A stretch of DNA of 49,348 nucleotides, from assembly GCF_024138395.1 (NCBI RefSeq), contig NZ_JAMYDU010000033.1:1-49348 (forward strand), given 5' to 3'. The position numbers were made by a program, and so were the translations under genes. Source of the DNA: Pseudomonas mandelii (lineage in GTDB: Bacteria; Pseudomonadota; Gammaproteobacteria; Pseudomonadales; Pseudomonadaceae). Under the pieces are notes generated by a model that worked only from the letters and a program-made list of their open reading frames with translations, was not told the origin of the DNA and did not search any database. This document shows positions 40,057 through 48,283 of this stretch, piece by piece (positions within the stretch are counted from its first letter, which is position 1; the number at the start of each line of letters is the position of its first letter).

Positions 40057-41682
40057 TCAAATCACGAAACGCGCCACCATCGCATTCAAATCAACTGCCA
40101 ATCTCGACAGTTCGTGGGTGGCGGCGCTGGTCTGGTTGGCACCGGCGGCGGACTGAGTGGCCAGGTCGCGAATGTTCACCAGATTGCGGTCTACTTCACG
40201 GGACACTTGAGCCTGTTCTTCCGAGGCACTGGCGATCACTAGGTTACGTTCGTTGATCAGCTGGATCGATTGGGTGATCTGCTCCAGGGCGATCCCGGCA
40301 GCACGGGCCATTTCCAGAGTGCTTTGAGTGCGCTGATTGCTTTGTTGCATCGACGAGACCGCTTCACCGGTGCCGTTCTGAATGCCGGCGACCATTTTCT
40401 CGATCTCCTGAGTCGACTGCGCGGTGCGATGGGCCAGCGCCCGAACCTCGTCCGCCACCACCGCAAAGCCTCGTCCGGCTTCACCGGCACGGGCGGCTTC
40501 GATCGCAGCGTTGAGAGCCAGCAGGTTGGTCTGCTCGGCAATGGCGCGGATCACGTCCAGCACTTTGCCGATGTCGCGGCCCTGAGCGGCCAGACCTTCG
40601 ATCATCAGCGAAGTGTTTTGCACGTCGTGGGTCATGGTCTGGATTGCGTCGACGGTTTCCACCACCCGATCACGACCTTCGCGGGCCGCCTGGGTCGACT
40701 GGTTCGAGGCCTCGGACGTCGACACCGCGTTGCGCGCCACTTCTTCCACGGCGGCGGTCATTTCGTTGACGGCGGTGGCGGCCTGTTCGATCTCGTTGTT
40801 TTGCTGTTGCAGGCCACGGGACGCTTCTTGCGTCACGGTGCTGAGTTGTTCGGTGGCGGCGCCCAGTTGCGTCGCGGAGCCGGCGATCTGTTCGATGGTT
40901 TTGCGCAGGTTGGCCTGCATGGCGGACAAAGCCCCGAGCAAACGCGCCGGTTCGTCGTTGCCGTCGACTTCAATGACCTTGCTCAGGTTGCCGCCGGCAA
41001 TGGTTTCGGCCGCGAGCACCGCACGGTTCAACGGCGTGAGGATGCTGCGGGTCAGCAGCCAGGCGAACAGCACGGTCAGCAGCGAGGCGATCACCGCCAC
41101 GACCACAATGCCGATAAAAGCTTCGCTGTAATGCTCACCCGCTTTGGCCGACGCGGCTTTGGCGTCGGCGGCGTTGAGCGCTACCAGTTTGTTCAGTTGC
41201 TCGCCCATCTGATCGGTGCCCTCCTTGATCCGCGTGTTGATCAGGGTGCGCATCTCATCCAGTTTGTTCTGCCGCGACAGGTCCAGCATCTGGTTCTGGG
41301 CTTGCAGGTAATTGTCGAGGGTGGTCGCGAAGGTTCTGTACAGCGCCGCTTCTTCAGGGCTGGCCGGCAAGGCGGCATAGCTTGTTTGGGCAGTGCGCAC
41401 CTTGTCGACGAGCACGCCGATGCGGGTCTGGGCTTCCTGCAACGCCGCCGGATCACGGTTGACCAGTACGCGGAACGAGAGAATCCGCAGGCGCAGGACG
41501 TTTTCCGTCATGTTGCCCAGAAACCCGATGCTGGGTAACTGCGTCGCTTCCATGTCGACAGAGGCCTGACGGATGATCGTCATGCGGTTCACGGCAAACA
41601 CCCCTAGCACGATCACCAGCAAGGCAATGAAGGCGAAACCGAGGAAAGCTCGAGGCGCGATGTTCAGATTACGCAGTGACAT
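40057..41682 (-). CDS. Methyl-accepting chemotaxis protein with 4-helix-bundle sensor
   Basis: Chemoreceptor of 541 residues. TM1 at about 11-30 (FLGFAFIALLVIVLGVFAV), a periplasmic helical sensor at 31-188 of the 4HB_MCP type, TM2 at about 190-210, a HAMP domain at 212-265, and a cytoplasmic signalling hairpin. The conserved tip reads VIRAIAEQTNLLALNAAIEAARAGEAGRGFAVVADEVR. Methylation-type Gln/Glu pairs occur in both helices. ATG 41682 gives MSLRNLNIAPRAF; an upstream in-frame start adds 24 unlikely residues. It lacks a C-terminal CheR-binding pentapeptide. The ligand is unknown. Confidence 0.93.
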   Translation of the reverse strand: MSLRNLNIAPRAFLGFAFIALLVIVLGVFAVNRMTIIRQASVDMEATQLPSIGFLGNMTENVLRLRILSFRVLVNRDPAALQEAQTRIGVLVDKVRTAQTSYAALPASPEEAALYRTFATTLDNYLQAQNQMLDLSRQNKLDEMRTLINTRIKEGTDQMGEQLNKLVALNAADAKAASAKAGEHYSEAFIGIVVVAVIASLLTVLFAWLLTRSILTPLNRAVLAAETIAGGNLSKVIEVDGNDEPARLLGALSAMQANLRKTIEQIAGSATQLGAATEQLSTVTQEASRGLQQQNNEIEQAATAVNEMTAAVEEVARNAVSTSEASNQSTQAAREGRDRVVETVDAIQTMTHDVQNTSLMIEGLAAQGRDIGKVLDVIRAIAEQTNLLALNAAIEAARAGEAGRGFAVVADEVRALAHRTAQSTQEIEKMVAGIQNGTGEAVSSMQQSNQRTQSTLEMARAAGIALEQITQSIQLINERNLVIASASEEQAQVSREVDRNLVNIRDLATQSAAGANQTSAATHELSRLAVDLNAMVARFVI

Positions 41683-41859
41683 AGGATGATCTCGGTAATT
41701 GAGGCGGCGAGCATCCTTGCGGGGATCACTGTTCGGGCGGGCGATGGCGCGCACCTTTCAGTTTGGCGCCACTGTTGTAGTTGGTTTGTGTGCGCCTATA
41801 CGTTGTATCGGCCGGGGTTGAGGTTTGTTGCAGGGGTTGGGGAAATATTTTTCAGGGCT

Positions 41860-42004
41860 GTAGCAGCTGTCGAGCCTGCGAGGCTGCGTTCGGCGGCGAA
41901 GCCGTCGTGAAATCATGCTGCTCGGTGTGTCAGGGAACCTTTACTGGCAGGATCTACGACGGCTTCGCCGCCGAACGCAGCCTCGCAGGCTCGGCAGCTG
42001 CTAC
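41860..42004. repeat. 145-bp REPIN, GTAGCAGCTGCCGAGCCTGC type, copy 2
   Basis: Ends GTAGCAGC...GCTGCTAC. Its centre (GTCGTGAAATCATGC...GGTGTGTCAGG...GGCAGGAT) is shared in inverse orientation with the copy at 43290-43434. It lies in the 333-bp gap between the chemoreceptor start and the glycerate kinase 3' end; I see nothing else in that gap. Confidence 0.9.
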
Positions 42005-42015
42005 GGGGAATTGTG

Positions 42016-43164
42016 TCAGACCCGGATTTTGCGGGCGGCCACCCGCCACACCCGCGCAATATCGCGGGCGCGCTCACGCAACAAATGCGGCGCCTCGGCG
42101 CAGGCCTGTTCCAATGTCATCGGTCCGCTGGCCAAAGCAAAAGCCGCGTCGATGCCGTACTCATACAGCGCCTGATACCCCTCGCCCAAGGTCCCGGCGA
42201 TGACGATGACCGGCACGCCGTGTTGGCGTGCAATGCGCGCCACGCCAAACGGGGTTTTGCCGCGCAAGGTCTGGGCATCGAAACGGCCTTCACCCGTGAT
42301 CACCAGGTCCGCGCCTTTGACCGCCTCGGCCAGCCCGACCAGTTCAGCCACCACTTCCACCCCGGCCTGGAACTGAGCGCCGAGAAACGCCTTCGCGGCA
42401 AACCCGAGTCCACCAGCGGCCCCGCTGCCCGGTTCGTCACGCACATCCTTGTCCAGAGCTTGCGCGCAGAGTTCGGCAAAGTGCCCGAGGGCGTGGTCCA
42501 GTTGCTCGACATGTTCGGGCGACGCACCTTTCTGCGGGCCGAAAATCGCGGAGGCACCCTGAGGGCCGCACAGCGGATTATTGACGTCGGCGGCAATGTC
42601 GAAGCGCACCTCGGCCAGACGCGGATCGATGTCGCTCAGATCGAGACGGGCCAGTTGCGCCAAGGCCAGACCGCCGGGCACCAAGGTTTGGTCCTGAGCA
42701 TCCAGCAGTTTCACACCCAAGGCCTGCATCGCTCCAGCGCCGCCGTCGTTGGTGGCGCTGCCGCCAATCGCCAGGATCACCCGTTGCGCGCCGGCATCCA
42801 GCGCGGCGCGGATCAATTCACCGGTGCCGTAGGTGCTGCTGGTGCACGCATCGCGCAGGTTCGACGGGACCAATTGCAGGCCACTGGCCTCGGCCATTTC
42901 GATGATTGCAGTGTGGTTCTGCGGCAACCAGCCCCAGGCGGCATTAACCGTAGCCCCCAACGGCCCCCGAACATGGGTGCGACGCAGTTCGCCGTCGCAC
43001 GCGGCCAGAATCGATTCGACCGTGCCTTCCCCGCCGTCAGCCATCGGGCACTTGAGCAATTGTGCATCCGGCCAGACTTCCGCCAACCCCAACGCAATGG
43101 CGTCGGCCACACCTTGGGCACTCAAACTGTCCTTGAACGAATCGGGGGCGATGACGATTTTCAT
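42016..43164 (-). CDS. Glycerate kinase (GarK/GlxK type)
   Basis: Phosphorylates D-glycerate, usually to 2-phosphoglycerate. The 382-residue protein starts MKIVIAPDSFKDSLSA, the class signature, with GGEGTVESI, AIGGSATNDGGAGAMQALG (glycine-rich, nucleotide site) and DLVITGEGRFDAQT downstream. It sits downstream of a CdaR-type gene (298-bp gap with a REPIN) and near a divergent MFS carrier. In E. coli CdaR controls garPLRK, which ends in this kinase, so a role in glucarate/galactarate or glycerate use is likely (inference). Whether to call it garK or glxK is unclear. Confidence 0.9.
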   Translation of the reverse strand: MKIVIAPDSFKDSLSAQGVADAIALGLAEVWPDAQLLKCPMADGGEGTVESILAACDGELRRTHVRGPLGATVNAAWGWLPQNHTAIIEMAEASGLQLVPSNLRDACTSSTYGTGELIRAALDAGAQRVILAIGGSATNDGGAGAMQALGVKLLDAQDQTLVPGGLALAQLARLDLSDIDPRLAEVRFDIAADVNNPLCGPQGASAIFGPQKGASPEHVEQLDHALGHFAELCAQALDKDVRDEPGSGAAGGLGFAAKAFLGAQFQAGVEVVAELVGLAEAVKGADLVITGEGRFDAQTLRGKTPFGVARIARQHGVPVIVIAGTLGEGYQALYEYGIDAAFALASGPMTLEQACAEAPHLLRERARDIARVWRVAARKIRV

Positions 43165-43289
43165 GCGAATTCTCCAGTTGCAATGCGTCCATGCTGCCAG
43201 CCGCCATGAACAATAACGCCGGTCCGCTGCACAAGTAGGTATGAGGATTATTGTTCATTTCCACAAAACCCTTGGCCGCACCCTTCGTT

Positions 43290-43434
43290 GTAGCAGCTGC
43301 CGAGCCTGCGAGGCTGCGTTCGACGGCGAAGCCATCGTAAATCCTGCAAGCACGATTTACCTGACACACCGCGGTGCATGATTTCACGACGGCTTCGCCG
43401 CCGAACGCAGCCTCGCAGGCTCGACAGCTGCTAC
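43290..43434. repeat. 145-bp REPIN, GTAGCAGCTGCCGAGCCTGC type, copy 3
   Basis: Same ends and length as copies at 24323 and 41860; inverted relative to copy 2 as judged by the shared central spacer. It lies between the CdaR-type gene and glycerate kinase. Confidence 0.9.
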
Positions 43435-43462
43435 GACGTTACGACGCTACGGTGCTGCGGTG

Positions 43463-44593
43463 CTACGGGGTGGCGGTCGGTAGGTCGGTTTGGGGCAGGA
43501 GCTGGACCCCGAGGTAGAGCGCGAGCATTCCATCCAGCTTAAGCGGATCGACGCCGCTGAGTTCGGCGATCCGTTCCATGCGATAACGCAGACTGTTGCG
43601 ATGGATGCCCAGCGCATCGGCGCAGGCCTGGCTCTGGCCGTCGTGTTCGCACCAACTGCGCAGGGTCGCCAGCAGTTGACCGTTGCCATCCTTGGCGATG
43701 ACTTTGCGCAGCGGCTGCAGCAGTTCATCCAGCGCATCGTCATTGCGGTGGCGCCAGAGCATTACCGGCAACCGATAACCGTTCAATGTGAGCAAGCGTG
43801 AATGCGGCAATACATCACGCCCGTAGGCCAGCAAATCACCGACCCGCCGATAGCAACGGCGCAACCCCGACAATCCATCAGCCTGCCCGCCCACGGCAAT
43901 GCGCAAGATATTCCAGCCGAGGCCATCGAGTTTCTCCAGCAGCCGCTCGTTCTCGATCCCAGGCGTTGCCGGTCGGCACCAGAGCAACGAAGAATTGGCC
44001 GAGCTCACGCACCAACTGTCCGGATAGCGTGACATCAACCAGGCGCTGAGCGCTTCGACGGTCTGGCCCGGGCCGTGCTCCATGCCCAACTCGAACAGAT
44101 ACGGCACTCGCGTCAACTGCGGTTTGAGCCCCAGTTGCTGCGCTTCGTCCAGCAACCGCGGCGAATCCCCCGCCTCACTGAGCAGCAGCGCCAACAAATC
44201 ATCGCAACGCTGACGCCGCCATTGCTGCTCGGCTTGCTGATTGCGCTGGCCCACCAGCATCTCGGCAGTCATGCGCACCAGTTCGGCGTAAGTGCGCAAT
44301 TGTTCAGGCTCGCCGGTGATGCCCAGCACACCAATCAAACGCTGATCGAGCATCAGCGGCAGGTTGATCCCCGGTTGCACGCCTTTTAAATGAATCGCGG
44401 TTTGCGCGTCGATCTCCACCACGCGGCCGTTGGCCAACACCAGTTGCGCGCCTTCATGGCGAGTGTTGATGCGCTCCGGTTCGCCGCTGCCGAGGATCAG
44501 CCCCTGACTGTCCATGACATTGACGTTGTACGGCAGGATGGCCATCGCCCGGTCGACGATGTCCTGGGCCAGGTCGTGATCGAGTTCGAACAT
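43463..44593 (-). CDS. cdaR: CdaR-family sugar diacid regulator
   Basis: Transcriptional activator of sugar-diacid (glucarate, galactarate, glycerate) genes. The 376-residue protein has the N-terminal diacid recognition domain (about 1-135: LAQDIVDRAMAILPYNVNVMD, GVQPGINLPLMLDQRLIGVLGITGEP), a middle domain, and a PucR/CdaR C-terminal HTH (about 315-370: LATLRSWCEHDGQSQACADALGIHRNSLRYRMERIAELSGVDP). The divergent MFS gene and the downstream glycerate kinase fit its regulon. Confidence 0.9.
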   Translation of the reverse strand: MFELDHDLAQDIVDRAMAILPYNVNVMDSQGLILGSGEPERINTRHEGAQLVLANGRVVEIDAQTAIHLKGVQPGINLPLMLDQRLIGVLGITGEPEQLRTYAELVRMTAEMLVGQRNQQAEQQWRRQRCDDLLALLLSEAGDSPRLLDEAQQLGLKPQLTRVPYLFELGMEHGPGQTVEALSAWLMSRYPDSWCVSSANSSLLWCRPATPGIENERLLEKLDGLGWNILRIAVGGQADGLSGLRRCYRRVGDLLAYGRDVLPHSRLLTLNGYRLPVMLWRHRNDDALDELLQPLRKVIAKDGNGQLLATLRSWCEHDGQSQACADALGIHRNSLRYRMERIAELSGVDPLKLDGMLALYLGVQLLPQTDLPTATP

Positions 44594-44658
44594 AGCGCGG
44601 TTCCTTTAAAACGTGATGGAACGGGTTGTTCACCCGCACAGGCCTTGGTCGCAAACCC

Positions 44659-44746
44659 TGTGCTCAGGCACAAAGACAACCACCCAAGGGGTGGCCGAGA
44701 CTCACTGGGCGATCAACGTTACCCTTGCGTCGCAAAAAATCATAAT
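44659..44746 (+). promoter_or_regulatory. Candidate CdaR operator and promoter in the divergent gap
   Basis: TGTGC-TCAG-GCACA (44659-44672) is a 14-bp dyad roughly midway between the two start codons. TTACCC (44719-44724), a 16-bp spacer and CATAAT (44741-44746) could be a promoter for the MFS gene. Found by eye; the CdaR site in Pseudomonas is not known to me. Confidence 0.3.
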
Positions 44747-44762
44747 AAAGAGAGAGCCCGCC

Positions 44763-46073
44763 ATGTCACAGAGCGCCGCAGCTACCCTGGCCACCACTGA
44801 CGACAAAAATGCCGTCTACAAACGCATTACCCTGCGTTTGATCCCCTTCATCTTCATCTGCTATCTGTTCAACTACCTCGACCGGGTAAACGTCGGGTTT
44901 GCCAAACTGCAGATGCTCGACGCACTGAAATTCAGCGAAACCGTGTACGGCCTCGGCGCCGGGATCTTCTTCATCGGCTATGTACTCTGCGGCGTGCCGA
45001 GCAACCTGGCCCTGACCAAGTTCGGCCCGCGACGCTGGATCGCGCTGATGATGATCACCTGGGGCACGCTGTCGACTTGCCTGCTGTTCGTCACCACACC
45101 GACCGAGTTCTACACCCTGCGCCTGTTTACCGGTGCCGCCGAAGCGGGGTTCTTCCCCGGTGTAGTGCTATACCTCTCGCAGTGGTTCCCGACGTTCCGC
45201 CGTGGTCGCATCATGGCGCTGTTCATGTCGGCGATCCCGGTGTCTGGTTTGCTCGGCAGCCCGTTTTCCGGGTGGATTCTCACTCACTTTGCCGCAGGCC
45301 AAGGCGGTCTCGCTGGCTGGCAGTGGATGTTCCTGCTGCAAGGCATTCCGACCGTTATTCTCGGCGCGCTCGCCTACTTCCTGCTCAGCGACAGCTACGC
45401 CAACGCCAAGTGGCTGACCCCTTACGAGCGCTCGGTGCTTGAAGCCGATCACGCTGAAGACCTGACCAGCAAACCGAGAACCACCACCGATTCCCTGCGG
45501 GCAGTGTTCAAGAACCCGGCGATCTGGGCCTTCGGCCTGATTTATTTCTGCATCCAGAGCGGTGTCTACGCGATCAACTTCTGGCTGCCGTCGATCATCA
45601 AGAACCTGGGTTTCAGCGATAACCTGGTGATTGGTTGGCTCAGTGCGATTCCGTATTTGCTGGCAGCGGTGTTCATGTTGATGGTCGGTCGTTCGGCGGA
45701 CCTGCGCAAAGAACGTCGCTGGCACTTGGTGGTGCCAATGCTGATGGGCGCGGTGGGCTTGCTGATCGCGGTGAACTTCGCCACCAACCCGGCCATCGCC
45801 ATTCTCGGCCTGACCATCGCCACCATGGGCGCCCTCACCGGCCTGCCGATGTTCTGGCCGGTGCCGACGGCGATGCTTAGCGCGGGTGCAGCTGCCGGTG
45901 GGTTGGCATTGATCAACTCCATGGGGCAGATGGCGGGTTTCCTTAGTCCCTATCTGGTGGGCTGGGTCAAGGACAGCACCGGGTCGACCGATGCGGCGCT
46001 GTATCTGCTGGCGGGTGTGATTGTGTGCGGGAGTCTGCTGGCGTTGCGCATGACGCGGACGTTGCGGGTGTAA
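44763..46073 (+). CDS. MFS transporter, anion:cation symporter family (sugar acid/glycerate type)
   Basis: Inner-membrane carrier of 436 residues with about 12 TM segments. Family landmarks of the ACS group: FIFICYLFNYLDRVNVGFAKL in TM1, GAGIFFIGYVLCGVPSNLALTKFG, and RLFTGAAEAGFFPGVVLYLSQWFP. Divergent from the CdaR-type gene, so the substrate is probably glucarate, galactarate or glycerate, as for GudP/GarP (inference). ATG 44763 follows AGAGAG; upstream in-frame codons are not protein-like. No sugar-diacid dehydratase gene is in the window. Confidence 0.88.
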   Translation: MSQSAAATLATTDDKNAVYKRITLRLIPFIFICYLFNYLDRVNVGFAKLQMLDALKFSETVYGLGAGIFFIGYVLCGVPSNLALTKFGPRRWIALMMITWGTLSTCLLFVTTPTEFYTLRLFTGAAEAGFFPGVVLYLSQWFPTFRRGRIMALFMSAIPVSGLLGSPFSGWILTHFAAGQGGLAGWQWMFLLQGIPTVILGALAYFLLSDSYANAKWLTPYERSVLEADHAEDLTSKPRTTTDSLRAVFKNPAIWAFGLIYFCIQSGVYAINFWLPSIIKNLGFSDNLVIGWLSAIPYLLAAVFMLMVGRSADLRKERRWHLVVPMLMGAVGLLIAVNFATNPAIAILGLTIATMGALTGLPMFWPVPTAMLSAGAAAGGLALINSMGQMAGFLSPYLVGWVKDSTGSTDAALYLLAGVIVCGSLLALRMTRTLRV

Positions 46074-46080
46074 CTCGAAA

Positions 46081-46243
46081 TCAAAAGATCGCAGGCTGCG
46101 CCAGCTCCTACAGGTGAACGCGTACGAATGAACGCATGGGATCTACCGTAGGAGCTGCCGAAGGCTGCGATCTTTTGATCTTGATCTTCAGTGGTTGAGA
46201 AAAGATCACAATCAAAAGATCGCAGCCTCCGGCAGCTCCTACG
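46081..46243. repeat. Array of three GATCGCAGCC/AGCTCCTAC repeats
   Basis: Three copies in alternating orientation: 46081-46112, 46147-46189 and 46211-46243. The first reads GCAGGCTGCGCCAGCTCCTA and is slightly diverged. They lie between the convergent MFS and DUF6124 genes. Confidence 0.85.
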
Positions 46244-46260
46244 GGGTCGGTTTGTCAGGA

Positions 46261-46611
46261 TTACTGCGGATCGAGATTATCCAGCACTCGATTGACCGCC
46301 AGCTCACCGTTCATCACGACCTGTTGAATCCCGAGCATCGTGCTGCGATAGGGTTCGCCCACCAATGCGGCGAAATCACTGAGCATCATGCTTGCTGATT
46401 TCATGGATTCGCAGGCGTGGGCCAGCAAACTTTCCGAATCGACATCGGGCGCAACGATGAACATCTTGCTGGGTTTGCGAGCAGGTTCTTTGGGGGGCTT
46501 GAGGTAATGATCGAGGGCGCGGTCTGCGGCCTCGTTAAGTTTTTTTGAATCGAGGGATTCGTAGGGGGATGTCGGATCTGATTCCGGCGGGTTTGGTGTT
46601 GGTTTGAACAT
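46261..46611 (-). CDS. DUF6124 family protein (formerly grouped with DUF3077)
   Basis: A small 116-residue cytoplasmic protein of a Pseudomonas-specific family of unknown function. The variable N-terminus (MFKPTPNPPESDP) leads to SKKLNEAADRALDHYL, then MFIVAPDVDSESLLAHACESMKSASMMLSDFAALVGEPYRSTMLGIQQVVMNGELAVNRVLD, a helical region typical of the family. ATG 46611 has GAGGAG 8 nt upstream. A 240-bp upstream segment rich in hairpins precedes it (see separate entry). Such proteins often occur in several copies per genome. Function unknown. Confidence 0.8.
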   Translation of the reverse strand: MFKPTPNPPESDPTSPYESLDSKKLNEAADRALDHYLKPPKEPARKPSKMFIVAPDVDSESLLAHACESMKSASMMLSDFAALVGEPYRSTMLGIQQVVMNGELAVNRVLDNLDPQ

Positions 46612-46850
46612 AGATGAAACTCCTCGCACTATAAAAGAAGGAGCCATCACCCTCGCTACCAAACGAAGGGTGGCGGCCATACGCAGGTTGGTAGACCGGG
46701 TGCAAGGAGACCGGCGCGTCCGAAGACGCCCTGTGCATGACCACCATAAAGCAGAGACGAAAAACGCCCCGAATGATGGTGCAATGCACCTTACACAAAA
46801 CCGGGCTACCAAACCCGATCGCTGTTTTTCAGCGACACGGAAACGATACA
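46612..46850 (-). promoter_or_regulatory. Hairpin-rich upstream region or 5' leader of the DUF6124 gene
   Basis: On the minus strand I see: a TCGCTG/CAGCGA hairpin (46819-46835), hairpin A with stem CGGG/CCCG and loop TTTGGTAG (46802-46817), palindrome GGTGCA-T-TGCACC (46778-46790), a GGCGTC/GACGCGCC stem (about 46712-46729), a free CTACCAACC (46686-46694), and hairpin B with stem CACCCTTCG/CGAGGGTG and the same loop TTTGGTAG (about 46651-46674). The free CTACCAA can pair with either loop. I believe similar segments occur upstream of DUF6124 genes in other Pseudomonas, but that is from memory. Confidence 0.5.
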
Positions 46851-47063
46851 ACCCGGGCACAAGGCGCACTAGCCGGCGGATTCTGGCGTAGTCGTAGGCA
46901 ACGGCGCAAGGATGTGTAGCCTCTGAGAGCATCCATCGATGCCATTTAAACATTGCTGTTTATTGCCACCGACTCAATGTGGGAGCGCGCTGATATTCAG
47001 ATTGCTTCCAACAACAGTTCTGGTATTTGATTAGGGCTTTCTGACCGGTAAAAGGATTTCGTC
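46851..47063 (+). other. Gap upstream of the aldo/keto reductase gene
   Basis: About 210 bp with no coding sequence I can support. It holds the promoter side of the reductase gene; GGTAAAAGGA lies about 6-15 nt before the ATG as a ribosome-binding region. No repeat is recognised. Confidence 0.4.
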
Positions 47064-48077
47064 ATGAGCTATCGCACGCTGGGTCATTCGGGTTTACAGG
47101 TGTCGACCCTTACATTGGGCACCATGATGTTCGGCGAACAGACCAGCACCGAAGATTCCCTGCGAATCATCGACAAGGCCTGGGACCAGGGCATCAACTT
47201 CATCGACACTGCGGACGTGTACACCAACGGCCGCTCCGAAGAGATCGTCGGCGAAGCGATTGCCAGTCGACGTCAGGAATGGGTGCTGGCGACCAAGGTC
47301 GGTTTCGGCCCAGTGGACGGTGTGCCGAACCGCAGTGGCCTGAGCCGCAAGCACCTGTTCAACGGCATCGACGCCAGCCTGACGCGGCTGGGCACCGATT
47401 ATCTGGACATCTATTACCTGCACCGCGAAGACCACAACACGCCACTGGAAGTCACGGTGTCGGCCATCGGCGATTTGATCCGCCAGGGCAAAATCCGCTA
47501 CTGGGGCCTGTCGAACTACCGTGGCTGGCGCATCGCCGAAGTGATTCGTGTGGCCGACAAACTCGGTGTCGACAGGCCGGTCATCAGCCAGCCGCTGTAC
47601 AACATCGTCAATCGTCAGGCGGAAACCGAGCAGATCACCGCCGCGCAAAACTATGGCCTCGGCGTGGTGCCTTACAGTCCGTTGGCGCGCGGTGTGCTCA
47701 GCGGCAAGTACGCGCCGGACGTGACACCCGACGCCAACAGCCGCGCTGGCCGTCAGGACAAACGTATTCTGGAAACTGAATGGCGGGTTGAGTCGCTGCG
47801 CATTGCACAACAGATCCGGGAATACACTCAGGGCCGTGGCGTGGGCATCGTCGAGTTCGCGATTGCCTGGGTGCTGAACAATGGCGCCGTTACTTCGGCC
47901 ATCGTCGGCCCGCGCACCGAAGAACAGTGGGACGCGTACACCAAGGCGCAGGCGGTGAAGATCACAGCTGAGGATGAAGCCTTTATCGATTCGCTGGTGA
48001 CACCGGGGCATGCGTCGACACCGGGATTCAATGATGTGAGCCATTTTGTGTCCGGGCGAAAACCGCGTACGGCGTGA
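47064..48077 (+). CDS. Aldo/keto reductase
   Basis: NADPH-dependent oxidoreductase of the AKR superfamily (YajO/potassium-channel beta-like group), 337 residues, cytoplasmic TIM barrel. The catalytic tetrad is visible: Asp and Tyr in FIDTADVYTNGRSEE, Lys in VLATKVGFG, His in YYLHREDHNTP. The NADP site is suggested by GPRTEEQWD near the C-terminus. Flanked by REPs; appears monocistronic. The physiological substrate is unknown. Confidence 0.9.
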   Translation: MSYRTLGHSGLQVSTLTLGTMMFGEQTSTEDSLRIIDKAWDQGINFIDTADVYTNGRSEEIVGEAIASRRQEWVLATKVGFGPVDGVPNRSGLSRKHLFNGIDASLTRLGTDYLDIYYLHREDHNTPLEVTVSAIGDLIRQGKIRYWGLSNYRGWRIAEVIRVADKLGVDRPVISQPLYNIVNRQAETEQITAAQNYGLGVVPYSPLARGVLSGKYAPDVTPDANSRAGRQDKRILETEWRVESLRIAQQIREYTQGRGVGIVEFAIAWVLNNGAVTSAIVGPRTEEQWDAYTKAQAVKITAEDEAFIDSLVTPGHASTPGFNDVSHFVSGRKPRTA

Positions 48078-48081
48078 GATT

Positions 48082-48173
48082 TATCGCGGGCAAGCCCGCT
48101 CCCACAGGTTTTGTGTCGACCTGCTGACTGTGCTTTGGCTCAGATCCTGTGGGAGCTGGCTTGCCTGCGATAG
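48082..48173. repeat. REPIN, GTGGGAGCGGGCTTGCCCGC type
   Basis: ATCGCGGGCAAGCCCGCTCC...CACAG and a diverged inverse GTGGGAGCTGGCTTGCCTGC. It lies between the reductase and rarD genes. Confidence 0.85.
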
Positions 48174-48283
48174 CGATGCAACATTCAACCACGATGTTGG
48201 AAATATTGATCACGTGCCCAATATTCAGCACAAAAACCACGTATCCTGCGCGCCTCGATTGACCGTCAACCCGCGAGGGCAGT

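Noticed and set aside
46081..46243. CRISPR-like array of repeats
   Set aside because: The repeats alternate in orientation, are few, and match REP sequences found elsewhere in the window; there are no cas genes.
46535..46798. 87-residue open frame upstream of and overlapping the DUF6124 gene
   Set aside because: It runs through the hairpin region in another frame and lacks a ribosome-binding site; the sequence conservation there is better explained by RNA or DNA structure.
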